From NCBI GenBank assembly GCA_016839545.1, contig JAEOUB010000579.1, positions 1 to 7,437 on the forward strand: 7,437 nt of DNA. Reading direction: 5' to 3'. How positions within the stretch are numbered: position 1 is the first letter of the stretch; the number at the start of each line of letters is the position of its first letter. This DNA is from Candidatus Kariarchaeota archaeon (GTDB lineage: Archaea; Asgardarchaeota; Heimdallarchaeia; Heimdallarchaeales; Kariarchaeaceae). The notes below the pieces were generated by a model that saw only the letters and a list, made by a program, of their open reading frames with translations, did no database searches and was not told where the DNA came from. Shown here piece by piece: positions 1 through 6,811 of this stretch. The position numbers were made by a program, and so were the translations under genes.

Positions 1-1683
1 AATCTTAGACAGGTCCAGTTCCAAGGCAGATACTGGAACCTCTATACCAAAATTGGTGAATACCTGTGGATGGATCTCCCCCAGGTGACCCACGGTTGTG
101 CCATCAATGACGATATCTGCACTGCGACCGCGGATATAGAGATCGACATCACTCTCCTCCAGCGTATAGTCCAAATTGAGCAGACGCAGCACACTGTCAA
201 GCAGACTCAATATGGTCTCATATGTCTCATTGGCACCCGAGAGCATTACTGCGGCATGTGACCGGGTTATGATTTCCTTCTTATTGCGTTCCACCACATC
301 TCCCACCTCGAAGATCCGGTGTGGGTAGTCCACATGGGTATTCTTACCCTCAAATGACAGCAGGATGGGGATCAGTGCCGGTCTCACAATACTGAAGGTG
401 GCGGTCACAGGATTGGACAGCTCTATCATGGTTTTCGAGACCTTCTTGGCATCACGGTTCAACCGGGTGGTGAAGATCTCAGGATCTGACAGTGTGTAGT
501 TCATCACCTCGATCAACTGCAGACCGATGAAGAGTTCCCGCATCAGGTTCTCATCCTCGGTTGACTCTGCTACACGTCCTGCAGTGACCACCTTGGCATC
601 TGTCGGCACCAACTCGTTGTAGTTGGCAGCCATTGCCACATCCTCGGAGATATCCACCCAGTGCAGGATGTCCTTTCTCCATGGAGGCGCTTTGACCAGG
701 ATGGTCTTGCCTCTGTCCTCCGCATCATTCCTTCGTTTTCTCAGCAGTTCGATGATCTCTGCATTGGAGAAATCGGTACCCAGGTACTCGTTAATCTTGG
801 AAGGATCAACCTCCATCTCAACCAGCTTGGTCTCAGGAGTCACCTCAGGGTCAACAACATAGCCCTCAGGATAATTGATCTTGACAGATTCCACCTTGCC
901 ACCGCGATCTCGCAGTGCCTGTACCACACAGATCAGTGAAGTGAGCACTGCATCTCGATTGGTACCTGTGGTCTCCACCAGTACATCAGTTGACTCGAGG
1001 GTCACCCGACCCACATCATTACTGTTGATAATGGGAGGCATGGACAGCACCCGGTTGTTAATATCCATCAGCATGGGAACACGGTCATATCCTGCCAGGA
1101 TAGACTCGTACTCAATCCCTTTGGGATGCTGCTCAAAGATCTCGTCAATTGTTAAATCTTCCTCAAACTGCAGAGGGGTGAACTTGAAATCGCGGTCCAC
1201 TGTGCAGTACTTGATAGGGTTCTCAATCATGTTGATATTGTAGATCCCAATTGAGGTTCTCTTACGCCTCCTGCCGAAACTGAAGTCATTTTTGTCCTGC
1301 AGTTGGATCATCTGCTTGATAAGAAAATCGTCAAATTTCAGACCTCGTACCACTGCTGCTGCAATGTATGGTCTGATCTCTGCCAGATCCTCAGTGACAT
1401 CAATCTCGAATCCTGATGGCTCTGCAGACAGATCAGGTAGCCCTGGGCTGTCCAGCATGCCACGTACCATTCGTGCAATACCCTCGGCACTCCACAGGTC
1501 AGGCCTGTTGGACGTCTTGACATCTATCGCCACTTTGGTGTGACCATTCTCATCAGGCCCATCAGGCTCTGAATCCACCTCTGAGATGGCAAATGCAATC
1601 TTGGCATCAAGGTCCTCGGGAGAGAGGGTCTCAACACCCATCAATCGGCAGATATCCTCTATGGAGATGTCGATGGTAGGCAT
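1..1683 (-). CDS. pheT: Phenylalanyl-tRNA synthetase beta subunit, archaeal type (3' end cut by window edge)
   Basis: Beta subunit of the cytosolic alpha2-beta2 enzyme that attaches phenylalanine to tRNA-Phe. The minus frame stays open from an ATG at 1683 to base 1, giving 561 codons without a stop. Seen: an N-terminal DIKTSNRPDLWS-like element (VKTSNRPDLWS, about 55-65), GRRRKRTSIGIYN (137-149), the conserved VLSMPPIINS block (212-221), a B5-like domain (about 280-360, with APPWRKDI near 332-339) and a catalytic-like core ending in GEIHPQVFTNFGIEVPV. Family knowledge: archaeal and eukaryotic beta subunits are about 550-590 residues, lack the bacterial N-terminal EMAP-like domain and end soon after a motif like the final ALELDLSKI here, so probably only a few residues are missing. 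The ATG overlaps the pheS stop in TAATG, implying translational coupling. The N-terminal region before the B3/4-like part is the least clearly assigned. Confidence 0.95.
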   Translation of the reverse strand, partial: MPTIDISIEDICRLMGVETLSPEDLDAKIAFAISEVDSEPDGPDENGHTKVAIDVKTSNRPDLWSAEGIARMVRGMLDSPGLPDLSAEPSGFEIDVTEDLAEIRPYIAAAVVRGLKFDDFLIKQMIQLQDKNDFSFGRRRKRTSIGIYNINMIENPIKYCTVDRDFKFTPLQFEEDLTIDEIFEQHPKGIEYESILAGYDRVPMLMDINNRVLSMPPIINSNDVGRVTLESTDVLVETTGTNRDAVLTSLICVVQALRDRGGKVESVKINYPEGYVVDPEVTPETKLVEMEVDPSKINEYLGTDFSNAEIIELLRKRRNDAEDRGKTILVKAPPWRKDILHWVDISEDVAMAANYNELVPTDAKVVTAGRVAESTEDENLMRELFIGLQLIEVMNYTLSDPEIFTTRLNRDAKKVSKTMIELSNPVTATFSIVRPALIPILLSFEGKNTHVDYPHRIFEVGDVVERNKKEIITRSHAAVMLSGANETYETILSLLDSVLRLLNLDYTLEESDVDLYIRGRSADIVIDGTTVGHLGEIHPQVFTNFGIEVPVSALELDLSKI

Positions 1684-3170
1684 TATTCAACTACCTCCAT
1701 ACCAGCAGATGCCTGTTGTGACCTGAGCCAGTCAAGATTCTGAGAGTAGAGCTCCCTGATATCAGAGATCTCGTACTTGGTCATGAACAGTCGTCCCACA
1801 CCAAGACCCCAGGCAAGCACCGGGTAGTCAATACCGAATGGCTTGGTGACCTCAGGTCTGAATATACCTGCACCACCGAACTCAATATAGCCCAGGACAG
1901 GATGCTTGGCTGACAGTTCAACTGAAGGTGAGGTGAACGGGTAGTAGTCCGGTCTGAACCGTACCTCTGACGCACCTGCAACCTCGACGGCAAATGTCTT
2001 GAGCATACCAAGCAGATCCCTGAACGTGATATCAGGATCACAGATAATTCCCTCGGTCTGGTTGAACTCGATGGCATGGGTGGCATCTATCTGGTCAGGA
2101 CGATAGCATCGTGCCACGGAGAAGTACTTGGCTGGTGGCTCCAATCCTGCGAGAGTACGTGCAGAGATAGCCGTTCCCTGAGGTCGGAGCAATAGACGGG
2201 CTGCCTTTTTTGGATCCCACTTGTAGCGATGACCCAGAGAGCCAGTATCTCCACCATCCTCGTGGGTCCTGCCGACGTTTTTGACATAGTTCTCCTTCAG
2301 AAGTTTTCCATGTGTGGGTTCCTTGATCAGAAGAATGTCACCATCCTCTCGTGAGGAGTGGTCCTGGGGTGCATACAGCGCATCGAAGTTCCAGAACTCC
2401 TGCTCGACAATTGGACCTCGCATTTCCTTGAATCCAAGTCCCACAAGTTTCTGCTTGAGATGCTCGATGAATTGACGATAAGGTTGGTACCTTCCACCAT
2501 ACACAGTACGGGGTTTGGTCTTCAACGAGTATGGTTTGAAGCTAACATCTCGCCAATCACCGGTGGCAATCATCTGCGGAGTCAGTCGTGTGACCTCCTC
2601 GGTGGGGATGATCTTTGCAATCTTTGCCTTGTTCAGCTTGCTCTTGACTGTAACCAGGGTCTGCTCCTCCATCTCAATGAGACCACGCTCAAGGAGACGA
2701 TGTGCCACTTCATCATCAAGGCTGTCAAGGTCAGCAAGACCATTCTCGAGATCCTTTGAGAACACAGCCGTTTTTTCCACATCTAAGGGGGCCACCATCC
2801 CATTGTCCATAGATATCAGACCTGCTTTCTTCAGAATACCTATTCCCGCACCTATCTCCCCTCGGGGGCGTGAGGTAGCATCTGGTAGATCTTTCATGTG
2901 AACTGGGTTGCCGGCGATGGCATCAAGGATAGATCGCTCGATTAAACCGGTATTGCGGGCACTTTTCCCACGTGGTGTTAGAGTGTACCTCGTCAGTACC
3001 TCTGTATCTCTAGCAAGATAACCTTCTGCCGCCAGTGAACCAATTGCTGCCTCGATCGTACCACGATCGAATTCGATTTTGTCTGACAGCTCGGCTACTA
3101 GAACAGGGCCATACTCACTGACAGCTTGCAAAATTGCAAGTTGATCTGGACGTAACCTGAGTTCTTTCAT
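1683..3170 (-). CDS. pheS: Phenylalanyl-tRNA synthetase alpha subunit, archaeal/eukaryotic type
   Basis: Catalytic subunit of phenylalanyl-tRNA synthetase, a class II aminoacyl-tRNA synthetase of the cytosol that activates Phe with ATP and charges tRNA-Phe together with pheT. The protein has 495 residues. Residues 1-125 look like tandem winged-helix DNA/RNA-binding folds typical of archaeal and eukaryotic alpha subunits. The core follows: a motif 1 region near 245-272 (GFKEMRGPIVEQEFWNFDAL), motif 2 near 348-374 (FSVARCYRPD, then FNQTEG), the phenylalanine-pocket region RFRPDYYPFTSPSVE (404-418) with EFGGAGIFRPEV (430-441), and motif 3 GLGVGRLFM (455-463). All catalytic landmarks are intact and the length is normal. 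The ATG at 3170 is chosen because GGAGGG lies seven bases before it. The stop codon TAA shares its last A with the pheT ATG (TAATG). Confidence 0.97.
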   Translation of the reverse strand: MKELRLRPDQLAILQAVSEYGPVLVAELSDKIEFDRGTIEAAIGSLAAEGYLARDTEVLTRYTLTPRGKSARNTGLIERSILDAIAGNPVHMKDLPDATSRPRGEIGAGIGILKKAGLISMDNGMVAPLDVEKTAVFSKDLENGLADLDSLDDEVAHRLLERGLIEMEEQTLVTVKSKLNKAKIAKIIPTEEVTRLTPQMIATGDWRDVSFKPYSLKTKPRTVYGGRYQPYRQFIEHLKQKLVGLGFKEMRGPIVEQEFWNFDALYAPQDHSSREDGDILLIKEPTHGKLLKENYVKNVGRTHEDGGDTGSLGHRYKWDPKKAARLLLRPQGTAISARTLAGLEPPAKYFSVARCYRPDQIDATHAIEFNQTEGIICDPDITFRDLLGMLKTFAVEVAGASEVRFRPDYYPFTSPSVELSAKHPVLGYIEFGGAGIFRPEVTKPFGIDYPVLAWGLGVGRLFMTKYEISDIRELYSQNLDWLRSQQASAGMEVVE

Positions 3171-3177
3171 AGTTTAA

Positions 3178-3183
3178 CCCTCC
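3178..3183 (-). promoter_or_regulatory. Shine-Dalgarno site of pheS, possibly occluded by a small hairpin
   Basis: On the minus strand GGAGGG precedes the pheS ATG by seven bases and decides the start. The bases CCTC-GCG-GAGG (3189 to 3179) could fold the site into a 4-bp hairpin with a 3-base loop. A competing pairing, CCGC-CTC-GCGG, covers only its first base. Whether either fold forms in the mRNA is unknown. Confidence 0.6.
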
Positions 3184-3223
3184 GCGAGGCGGTCGGTCAT
3201 CTCGTTGTACATTCTTCCTATAG

Positions 3224-3232
3224 TTCTATAAG
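3224..3232 (-). promoter_or_regulatory. Candidate TATA box for pheS-pheT
   Basis: The minus strand reads CTTATAGAA here. A start of transcription about 25 bases downstream would fall near 3203 and give a leader of about 33 bases containing the Shine-Dalgarno site. Other AT-rich options on the same strand (GGAATATACAG near 3262-3272, CTTAAAAAC near 3283-3291) cannot be excluded, so the placement is weak. Confidence 0.3.
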
Positions 3233-3351
3233 TTATGCAAATTCCAAGGCACCAAAACCTCTGTATATTCCTTTGAGTACTCAGTTTTTAAGATATCGAT
3301 TGCAATGTGGTTTGACAAGGATTTGCCTGTGAATTCATCATCTCCCGCTAA

Positions 3352-3360
3352 CCTTAAAAT
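3352..3360 (+). promoter_or_regulatory. TATA-like box of the amidohydrolase gene (leaderless)
   Basis: CCTTAAAAT is centred about 25 bases before the ATG at 3381, and no Shine-Dalgarno sequence lies between them. This is the spacing expected if transcription starts at or next to the first base of the start codon, as is common for archaeal leaderless mRNAs. Confidence 0.5.
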
Positions 3361-3380
3361 CCAAATGAGATACAGCCTGT

Positions 3381-4631
3381 ATGATCCATTATATTCAGGC
3401 AGACAAAGCAATCGATGGCCTCGGAGATGTCATCAATGATGCAGTTATTGCGATCGAGAATGGAATTATTACCAAATTTGGTCAGTCTGAGTCCTTCAAC
3501 CTGACCGACTCGGACACTGTGTTTACCACACCAGTCGTGATGCCTGGGTTGTGGGATTCACATGTTCACCTGTTTGGTGGAACCTCTACTGATATGAGAA
3601 AGTGGCTGGAGGATCCCACAACAACCCGAGCAATCAGGGCTACGAGATCAGTTAAGAATTTACTGAACGCCGGATTTACATCAGCGAGAGATGCGGGAGG
3701 GCCTTACTCACTGCGTCTCAAACAGGCAATTAACGAGGGCGTCATTCCTGGTCCCCATCTCTATGGAGCACACAAGTTCATCTCACAGACTGCAGGACAT
3801 GGTGATCACCACCCCAGTCCTTTATCATGGCAGACATCAGAGGCTGCAGACTGGTACTCTCACCTTGCAGATGGTATAGCTGAATGCAGGAAGGCAGCAA
3901 GGATGAATATCCGAGAAGGCGCTGACCTCATTAAGATCTTTGTCACAGGTGGTGTATTCTCACACATTGACAGCCCTGAACAGGCTCACTTCTCAATGGA
4001 AGAGCTGGAAGCGATTATTCAGGAAGCCAATCGTTTTGATCTCGCCACTGCTGCCCATGCACATGGAAGAGAAGGGATCAGAAATGCAGTCAATGCTGGT
4101 ATTACCACGATAGAACATGGAACCTATCTTGATGAATCAACGGCACAGCTGATGGTGGAAAAAAATGTGATATTGGTGCCCACCTTCCATATTTTGAAAG
4201 TCTTTCTTGCTCACAAGGATGAGTTAGGACTACCAGAACACATCGCGATAAAAGGAGAGGAAACAGGTAAAATTCATGCTGAAAATATCAAAATCGCAGT
4301 AAAAGAAGGTGTTCAGATTGCTGCAGGTTCTGATCTTGTTGGGCTTGGTGATGCCTTGGAACATGGGCATGGTAATGCTGCTGAGCTCGTATGGCTGACT
4401 GAGGCAGGTCTATCACCGATGGAAGCAATAGTTGCAGCAACGTCCACTGGACCGAAAACACTAGGACAGGGTGCACCGAATTCAGGGAGTCTAGAGGAGG
4501 GTAAAGTCGCCGACTTGCTCTGCCTGGAGAGTAATCCGGTGGATGACCTGACTATCCTTCAAAATAAGAATCAAATTAACAGGGTTTACAAATCAGGGAA
4601 TGCTGTAAGTGCAAAGGGTCAATTACTCTGA
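3381..4631 (+). CDS. Metal-dependent amidohydrolase, COG1228 / Xaa-Pro dipeptidase-like
   Basis: A 416-residue cytosolic enzyme of the amidohydrolase superfamily (TIM barrel with a small beta-sandwich domain from both ends). Metal ligands in the expected order: H61-V-H63 in WDSHVHLFGG, K185 in DLIKIFVTGG (a lysine usually carbamylated to bridge two metals), H226 or H228 in AAHAHG, H246 in TIEHG and D318 in AAGSD. The GHGDHHPSP string (139-147) and the DAGGP string (104-108) recall the COG1228 branch related to imidazolonepropionase, in which several members were shown to be prolidases or other Xaa-amino-acid carboxypeptidases. The substrate is therefore probably a dipeptide or cyclic amide, but this is inference. 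No signal peptide is visible. The start is supported by the TATA-like box at -25. The 3' end converges on the next gene with one base between stops. It is divergent from pheS with no evident functional link. Confidence 0.9.
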   Translation: MIHYIQADKAIDGLGDVINDAVIAIENGIITKFGQSESFNLTDSDTVFTTPVVMPGLWDSHVHLFGGTSTDMRKWLEDPTTTRAIRATRSVKNLLNAGFTSARDAGGPYSLRLKQAINEGVIPGPHLYGAHKFISQTAGHGDHHPSPLSWQTSEAADWYSHLADGIAECRKAARMNIREGADLIKIFVTGGVFSHIDSPEQAHFSMEELEAIIQEANRFDLATAAHAHGREGIRNAVNAGITTIEHGTYLDESTAQLMVEKNVILVPTFHILKVFLAHKDELGLPEHIAIKGEETGKIHAENIKIAVKEGVQIAAGSDLVGLGDALEHGHGNAAELVWLTEAGLSPMEAIVAATSTGPKTLGQGAPNSGSLEEGKVADLLCLESNPVDDLTILQNKNQINRVYKSGNAVSAKGQLL

Positions 4632-4632
4632 G

Positions 4633-5352
4633 TTAAGTCATCATACCTTGAGCGATGAAAGCTGCGGCACCTGCAAATACAGCTAGCATAATCAGCCGAT
4701 TTCCTGTGATCTGCTTGGAAATCTTCTTGAGCATCTCGTGGGCCTGATCAAGTTTGCTGTCAAGTGTATCAATCTTCCCGTCAATACCTTCTAATGCCAC
4801 GCCCTGCTCATCCAGTTGTCCAGCCATATTATCCAGGGCAGTCTTAATCAGGCTGATCTGGGCAGTCATCTCGCTCATTGCATCAGTAATATTTTCCTGC
4901 ATGGATTCCATCTTGGCCTCCAATTCCTCGATTGACTTGTCTTTGGATTTTGATGTCACCGCATGTGTGTCGACATATGCCTGGCTTAAACTCTCTAGTG
5001 ACGAAGTACTGCTAGAAAGGACCAATTCCAGCTTGCTCAGATTATCCTCAAGTTCACCCAGATTGGACTTGTTACCCTTGATACGATCCATCCGCTTCAT
5101 CTGGTTCTTGGTAGCAGAGGACTGCAAAGCTTTCGGCAATTTGCTCTCCAGTTTCTGCATCATTCCTCGTTCCTCATCAAGCTGCTTGGAATACCCATCT
5201 TCAAAATCCTCGAAGATGCCCCGCATGGAACTTACTATGCCCTTAAGCTCTCCCAGCGTATCGAGGACGAGATTATCAGGATCCTGTTCCCTACTCAATT
5301 TGCTTGAGATCTTTTTTAGAACGGATTTATCCTTCTTCTTTTTCTGTTCCAT
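4633..5352 (-). CDS. Tail-anchored coiled-coil protein with a Q-SNARE-like C-terminus (candidate)
   Basis: A 239-residue protein, not recognised as a named family. Seen: a basic N-terminus (KKKKDK), several predicted amphipathic helices (about 25-130), a long heptad-repeat helix (about 138-211), a 7-residue polar linker (212-218) and one hydrophobic segment (about 219-237) ending at the C-terminus. No signal peptide, so the bulk should face the cytosol as in tail-anchored proteins. Layers spaced 3-4 run M159, M162, I166, I169, L173, M176, L180, Q183, L187, I190, I194, L197, L201, A204, L208, I211: all apolar except the central Q183. This is the pattern of a Q-SNARE motif, and LDEQG around Q183 equals the string around Gln53 of SNAP-25. 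The N-terminal helices could play the role of an Habc bundle (speculative). Alternatives: an unrelated membrane-anchored coiled coil, or a chemoreceptor-like signalling helix. Expressed from a TATA box at -25. Confidence 0.85.
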   Translation of the reverse strand: MEQKKKKDKSVLKKISSKLSREQDPDNLVLDTLGELKGIVSSMRGIFEDFEDGYSKQLDEERGMMQKLESKLPKALQSSATKNQMKRMDRIKGNKSNLGELEDNLSKLELVLSSSTSSLESLSQAYVDTHAVTSKSKDKSIEELEAKMESMQENITDAMSEMTAQISLIKTALDNMAGQLDEQGVALEGIDGKIDTLDSKLDQAHEMLKKISKQITGNRLIMLAVFAGAAAFIAQGMMT

Positions 5353-5371
5353 ACCTACAAAGAAGACATTG

Positions 5372-5382
5372 ATTTATAAAAA
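5372..5382 (-). promoter_or_regulatory. TATA box of the SNARE-like gene (leaderless)
   Basis: The minus strand reads TTTTTATAAAT from 20 to 30 bases before the ATG at 5352, the best TATA match in the window. No convincing Shine-Dalgarno sequence lies between it and the ATG, so the transcript is probably leaderless. The upstream side touches the inverted repeat at 5382-5408. Confidence 0.65.
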
Positions 5383-5408
5383 GCTGTGTGATCTAGGGGC
5401 ACACAGCT
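5382..5408. promoter_or_regulatory. Perfect 9-bp inverted repeat, candidate operator
   Basis: AGCTGTGTG (5382-5390) and CACACAGCT (5400-5408) are exact inverted copies separated by nine bases, giving a centre-to-centre distance of 18 bases, close to two helix turns. The dyad abuts the upstream edge of the TATA box of the minus-strand gene and lies about 107 bases before the plus-strand gene. That position suits binding of a dimeric regulator at the BRE side of the promoter. It is upstream of both expected transcription starts, so a role as an RNA hairpin is less likely. Confidence 0.5.
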
Positions 5409-5470
5409 GCTCGATTGCAATGTTGAGAGAGTCTGAGCTTTAGGAATTATACACGAAACCGGGCAAAAGC

Positions 5471-5507
5471 TAATAATCAAAGATCACCATAGAAATATAT
5501 CTGGGGG
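5471..5507 (+). promoter_or_regulatory. Candidate promoter and ribosome binding site of the 345-residue gene
   Basis: GGGGG at 5503-5507 lies seven bases before the ATG at 5515 and can pair with the CCUCC of 16S rRNA using one G-U pair. An AT-rich TAATAATC at 5471-5478 would place transcription start near 5498-5500, leaving a short leader. AAATATAT at 5493-5500 is a better TATA match by sequence but too close to the ATG. Confidence 0.35.
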
Positions 5508-5514
5508 CAAACCT

Positions 5515-6552
5515 ATGAGAAAATTGGATGTCGAAAAGTCTGAAGACTACACAGAGGCTGAGAAGACCATCCAGTTCCTCAAACTTGTACGATACTACTA
5601 TGAAACCGACCTCAGTTTCGACGAGCTCGAGACTGGGGATATTCAGATCAGAGAGATTTTCAGGTTCATGTCAGAAAATGGCTTTCCCAAACGTGGATTT
5701 GTGACAAACGAGCGAAAGGCAGAGCTGATTGAAAACATCAAGGAGGAGATATCCAATATTGAGAATGATCTTAAGAAAGCTAGACTTGACGAGATTGAGG
5801 GAAGAAAACTCAAGTCCCTGATCATTATTCCTTCATGGAGTAAAGTGATAGGCCATGAGACCAAGGGGTTCTACCTCAACAAACCAGTCACCGAATTGAA
5901 GCGAGACACCATTATCATGCTTTCACATGATATTATGAGCGTGACAGATAAGCTGGGAACAGAATTGGCTCTCCTGACAGGACCAGGGCTGTTCTTCACA
6001 GAGTTCTCTCTTGACGGTAAATCTCACATTGTCAACAGTCGTGACATCAACATGATCATGCTGCCTATGGATAAGCTGGCAACACTTCTAGATGCTCCAC
6101 CGATATTCACGAGTGACATCGATGCTACTCTCAACGAGTTGATATCAATTATACCTTTCTCACTGATAGAAGAGGCTTATGCAACCCAAGCTATCCTCAG
6201 AGGTGTGATCTCACGAAATATCTTCCACCCCAATAAGGCGGCGTTAGATACCTTCATGGATATCTGCTCAAGTCCTGAGAGCTACAACCCCAACAATGGC
6301 TTCAAAATCATGTCAGCTCACGAGGAGTATTTCAACAGGTTACTCCTGACTGAGGCACCTACTGACACACGTGGAGATGCATCATTCAATATCTCATCAG
6401 CAGGAATAGCCTCCATCCTCTTGAATGGAAAGGTAATCCTTGATGAGCTGGTTGATCAGAAGGAACAAAGTGAAGTTCTGCTCCATTTCAAAGATATCAA
6501 GCAGGAATTTGACAAACTTGGCAAAGACCTGCTCTCAAACTGGTTGCCCTAA
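5515..6552 (+). CDS. Hypothetical 345-residue soluble protein
   Basis: I do not recognise this family. The protein is mostly helical and acidic, has no signal peptide and no membrane segment, and so should be cytosolic. A charged, probably coiled-coil stretch runs from about 65 to 98 (ERKAELIENIKEEISNIEND and following), and is followed by SLIIIPSWSKVIGHETKGFY (101-120). A region with little charge, rich in I, L and M, spans about 130-235, including LSHDIM, LLTGPGLFF and a PFSLIEEAY segment. The C-terminus is again charged and helical. No nucleotide-binding loop, metal-ligand cluster or catalytic triad is evident. The start is supported by GGGGG seven bases upstream. It is divergent from the SNARE-like gene across 162 bases that hold a perfect inverted repeat, so shared regulation is possible. 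Its stop is directly adjacent to the stop of the convergent small gene. Confidence 0.85.
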   Translation: MRKLDVEKSEDYTEAEKTIQFLKLVRYYYETDLSFDELETGDIQIREIFRFMSENGFPKRGFVTNERKAELIENIKEEISNIENDLKKARLDEIEGRKLKSLIIIPSWSKVIGHETKGFYLNKPVTELKRDTIIMLSHDIMSVTDKLGTELALLTGPGLFFTEFSLDGKSHIVNSRDINMIMLPMDKLATLLDAPPIFTSDIDATLNELISIIPFSLIEEAYATQAILRGVISRNIFHPNKAALDTFMDICSSPESYNPNNGFKIMSAHEEYFNRLLLTEAPTDTRGDASFNISSAGIASILLNGKVILDELVDQKEQSEVLLHFKDIKQEFDKLGKDLLSNWLP

Positions 6553-6789
6553 CTATCCAGCAACAGATATTTTCATTCGACCGTGGTCATCATGATTTGG
6601 AATGCTGGCTGAAATGTCCTCATCATTTTCCATTTTGGCTAATAAATCACCGGGTATATCCTGGGTGGCACCACAGGTCCCACATTTGAATACAGGCTTC
6701 ATTGTGCTCGTGCTCTGCTTGGTCTCGACATGGTCAAGTGATCCTTTTGCCTCCGCTATTTTTGTTTCATCAATCTTGTCTTCCGACAT
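6553..6789 (-). CDS. Small zinc-ribbon-like protein with CxxC and HxxH pairs
   Basis: A 78-residue protein of unknown function. Residues 1-30 are polar and charged and probably disordered. The C-terminal 45 residues look like a small metal-binding knuckle: FKCGTCG (C36, C39), about 27 intervening residues, then NHDDHGRMKI (H66, H69). The layout resembles rubredoxin- or zinc-ribbon-type modules in which the second CxxC has been replaced by histidines. Zn binding is inferred from this spacing only. The frame is open further upstream, to a possible start at 6864, but ATG 6789 is preferred: a TATA-like ATATTAAAAAT is centred 28 bases before it, and the extra N-terminal residues would be read through that box. 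The stop codon touches that of the convergent 345-residue gene. Confidence 0.8.
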   Translation of the reverse strand: MSEDKIDETKIAEAKGSLDHVETKQSTSTMKPVFKCGTCGATQDIPGDLLAKMENDEDISASIPNHDDHGRMKISVAG

Positions 6790-6811
6790 TAACAAATGAT
6801 AAAGAGTTACT

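Noticed and set aside
623..1543. Several plus-strand frames opposite pheT, up to 122 codons
   Set aside because: They lie antisense to clearly conserved pheT sequence, give serine/arginine-rich compositions typical of reverse-complement shadows and have no initiation signals.
1781..2901. Plus- and minus-strand alternative frames inside pheS, up to 133 codons
   Set aside because: The pheS frame is continuous and contains every class II motif, and the others look like frame shadows.
3226..3411. A 61-codon minus-strand frame in the pheS/amidohydrolase spacer
   Set aside because: It overlaps the amidohydrolase start and promoter, has no recognisable content and has no initiation signal of its own.
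4633..5352. Chemoreceptor (methyl-accepting) interpretation of the coiled-coil protein
   Set aside because: It lacks the conserved hairpin-tip sequence of chemoreceptor signalling domains, a periplasmic sensor and an N-terminal membrane segment; its only membrane segment is at the extreme C-terminus.
4754..5443. A 229-codon plus-strand frame opposite the SNARE-like gene
   Set aside because: It is almost as long as the chosen gene, but its product is a serine/leucine/isoleucine-rich shadow of a coiled-coil sequence, while the minus frame has a TATA box at -25, a coherent heptad pattern and a tail anchor.
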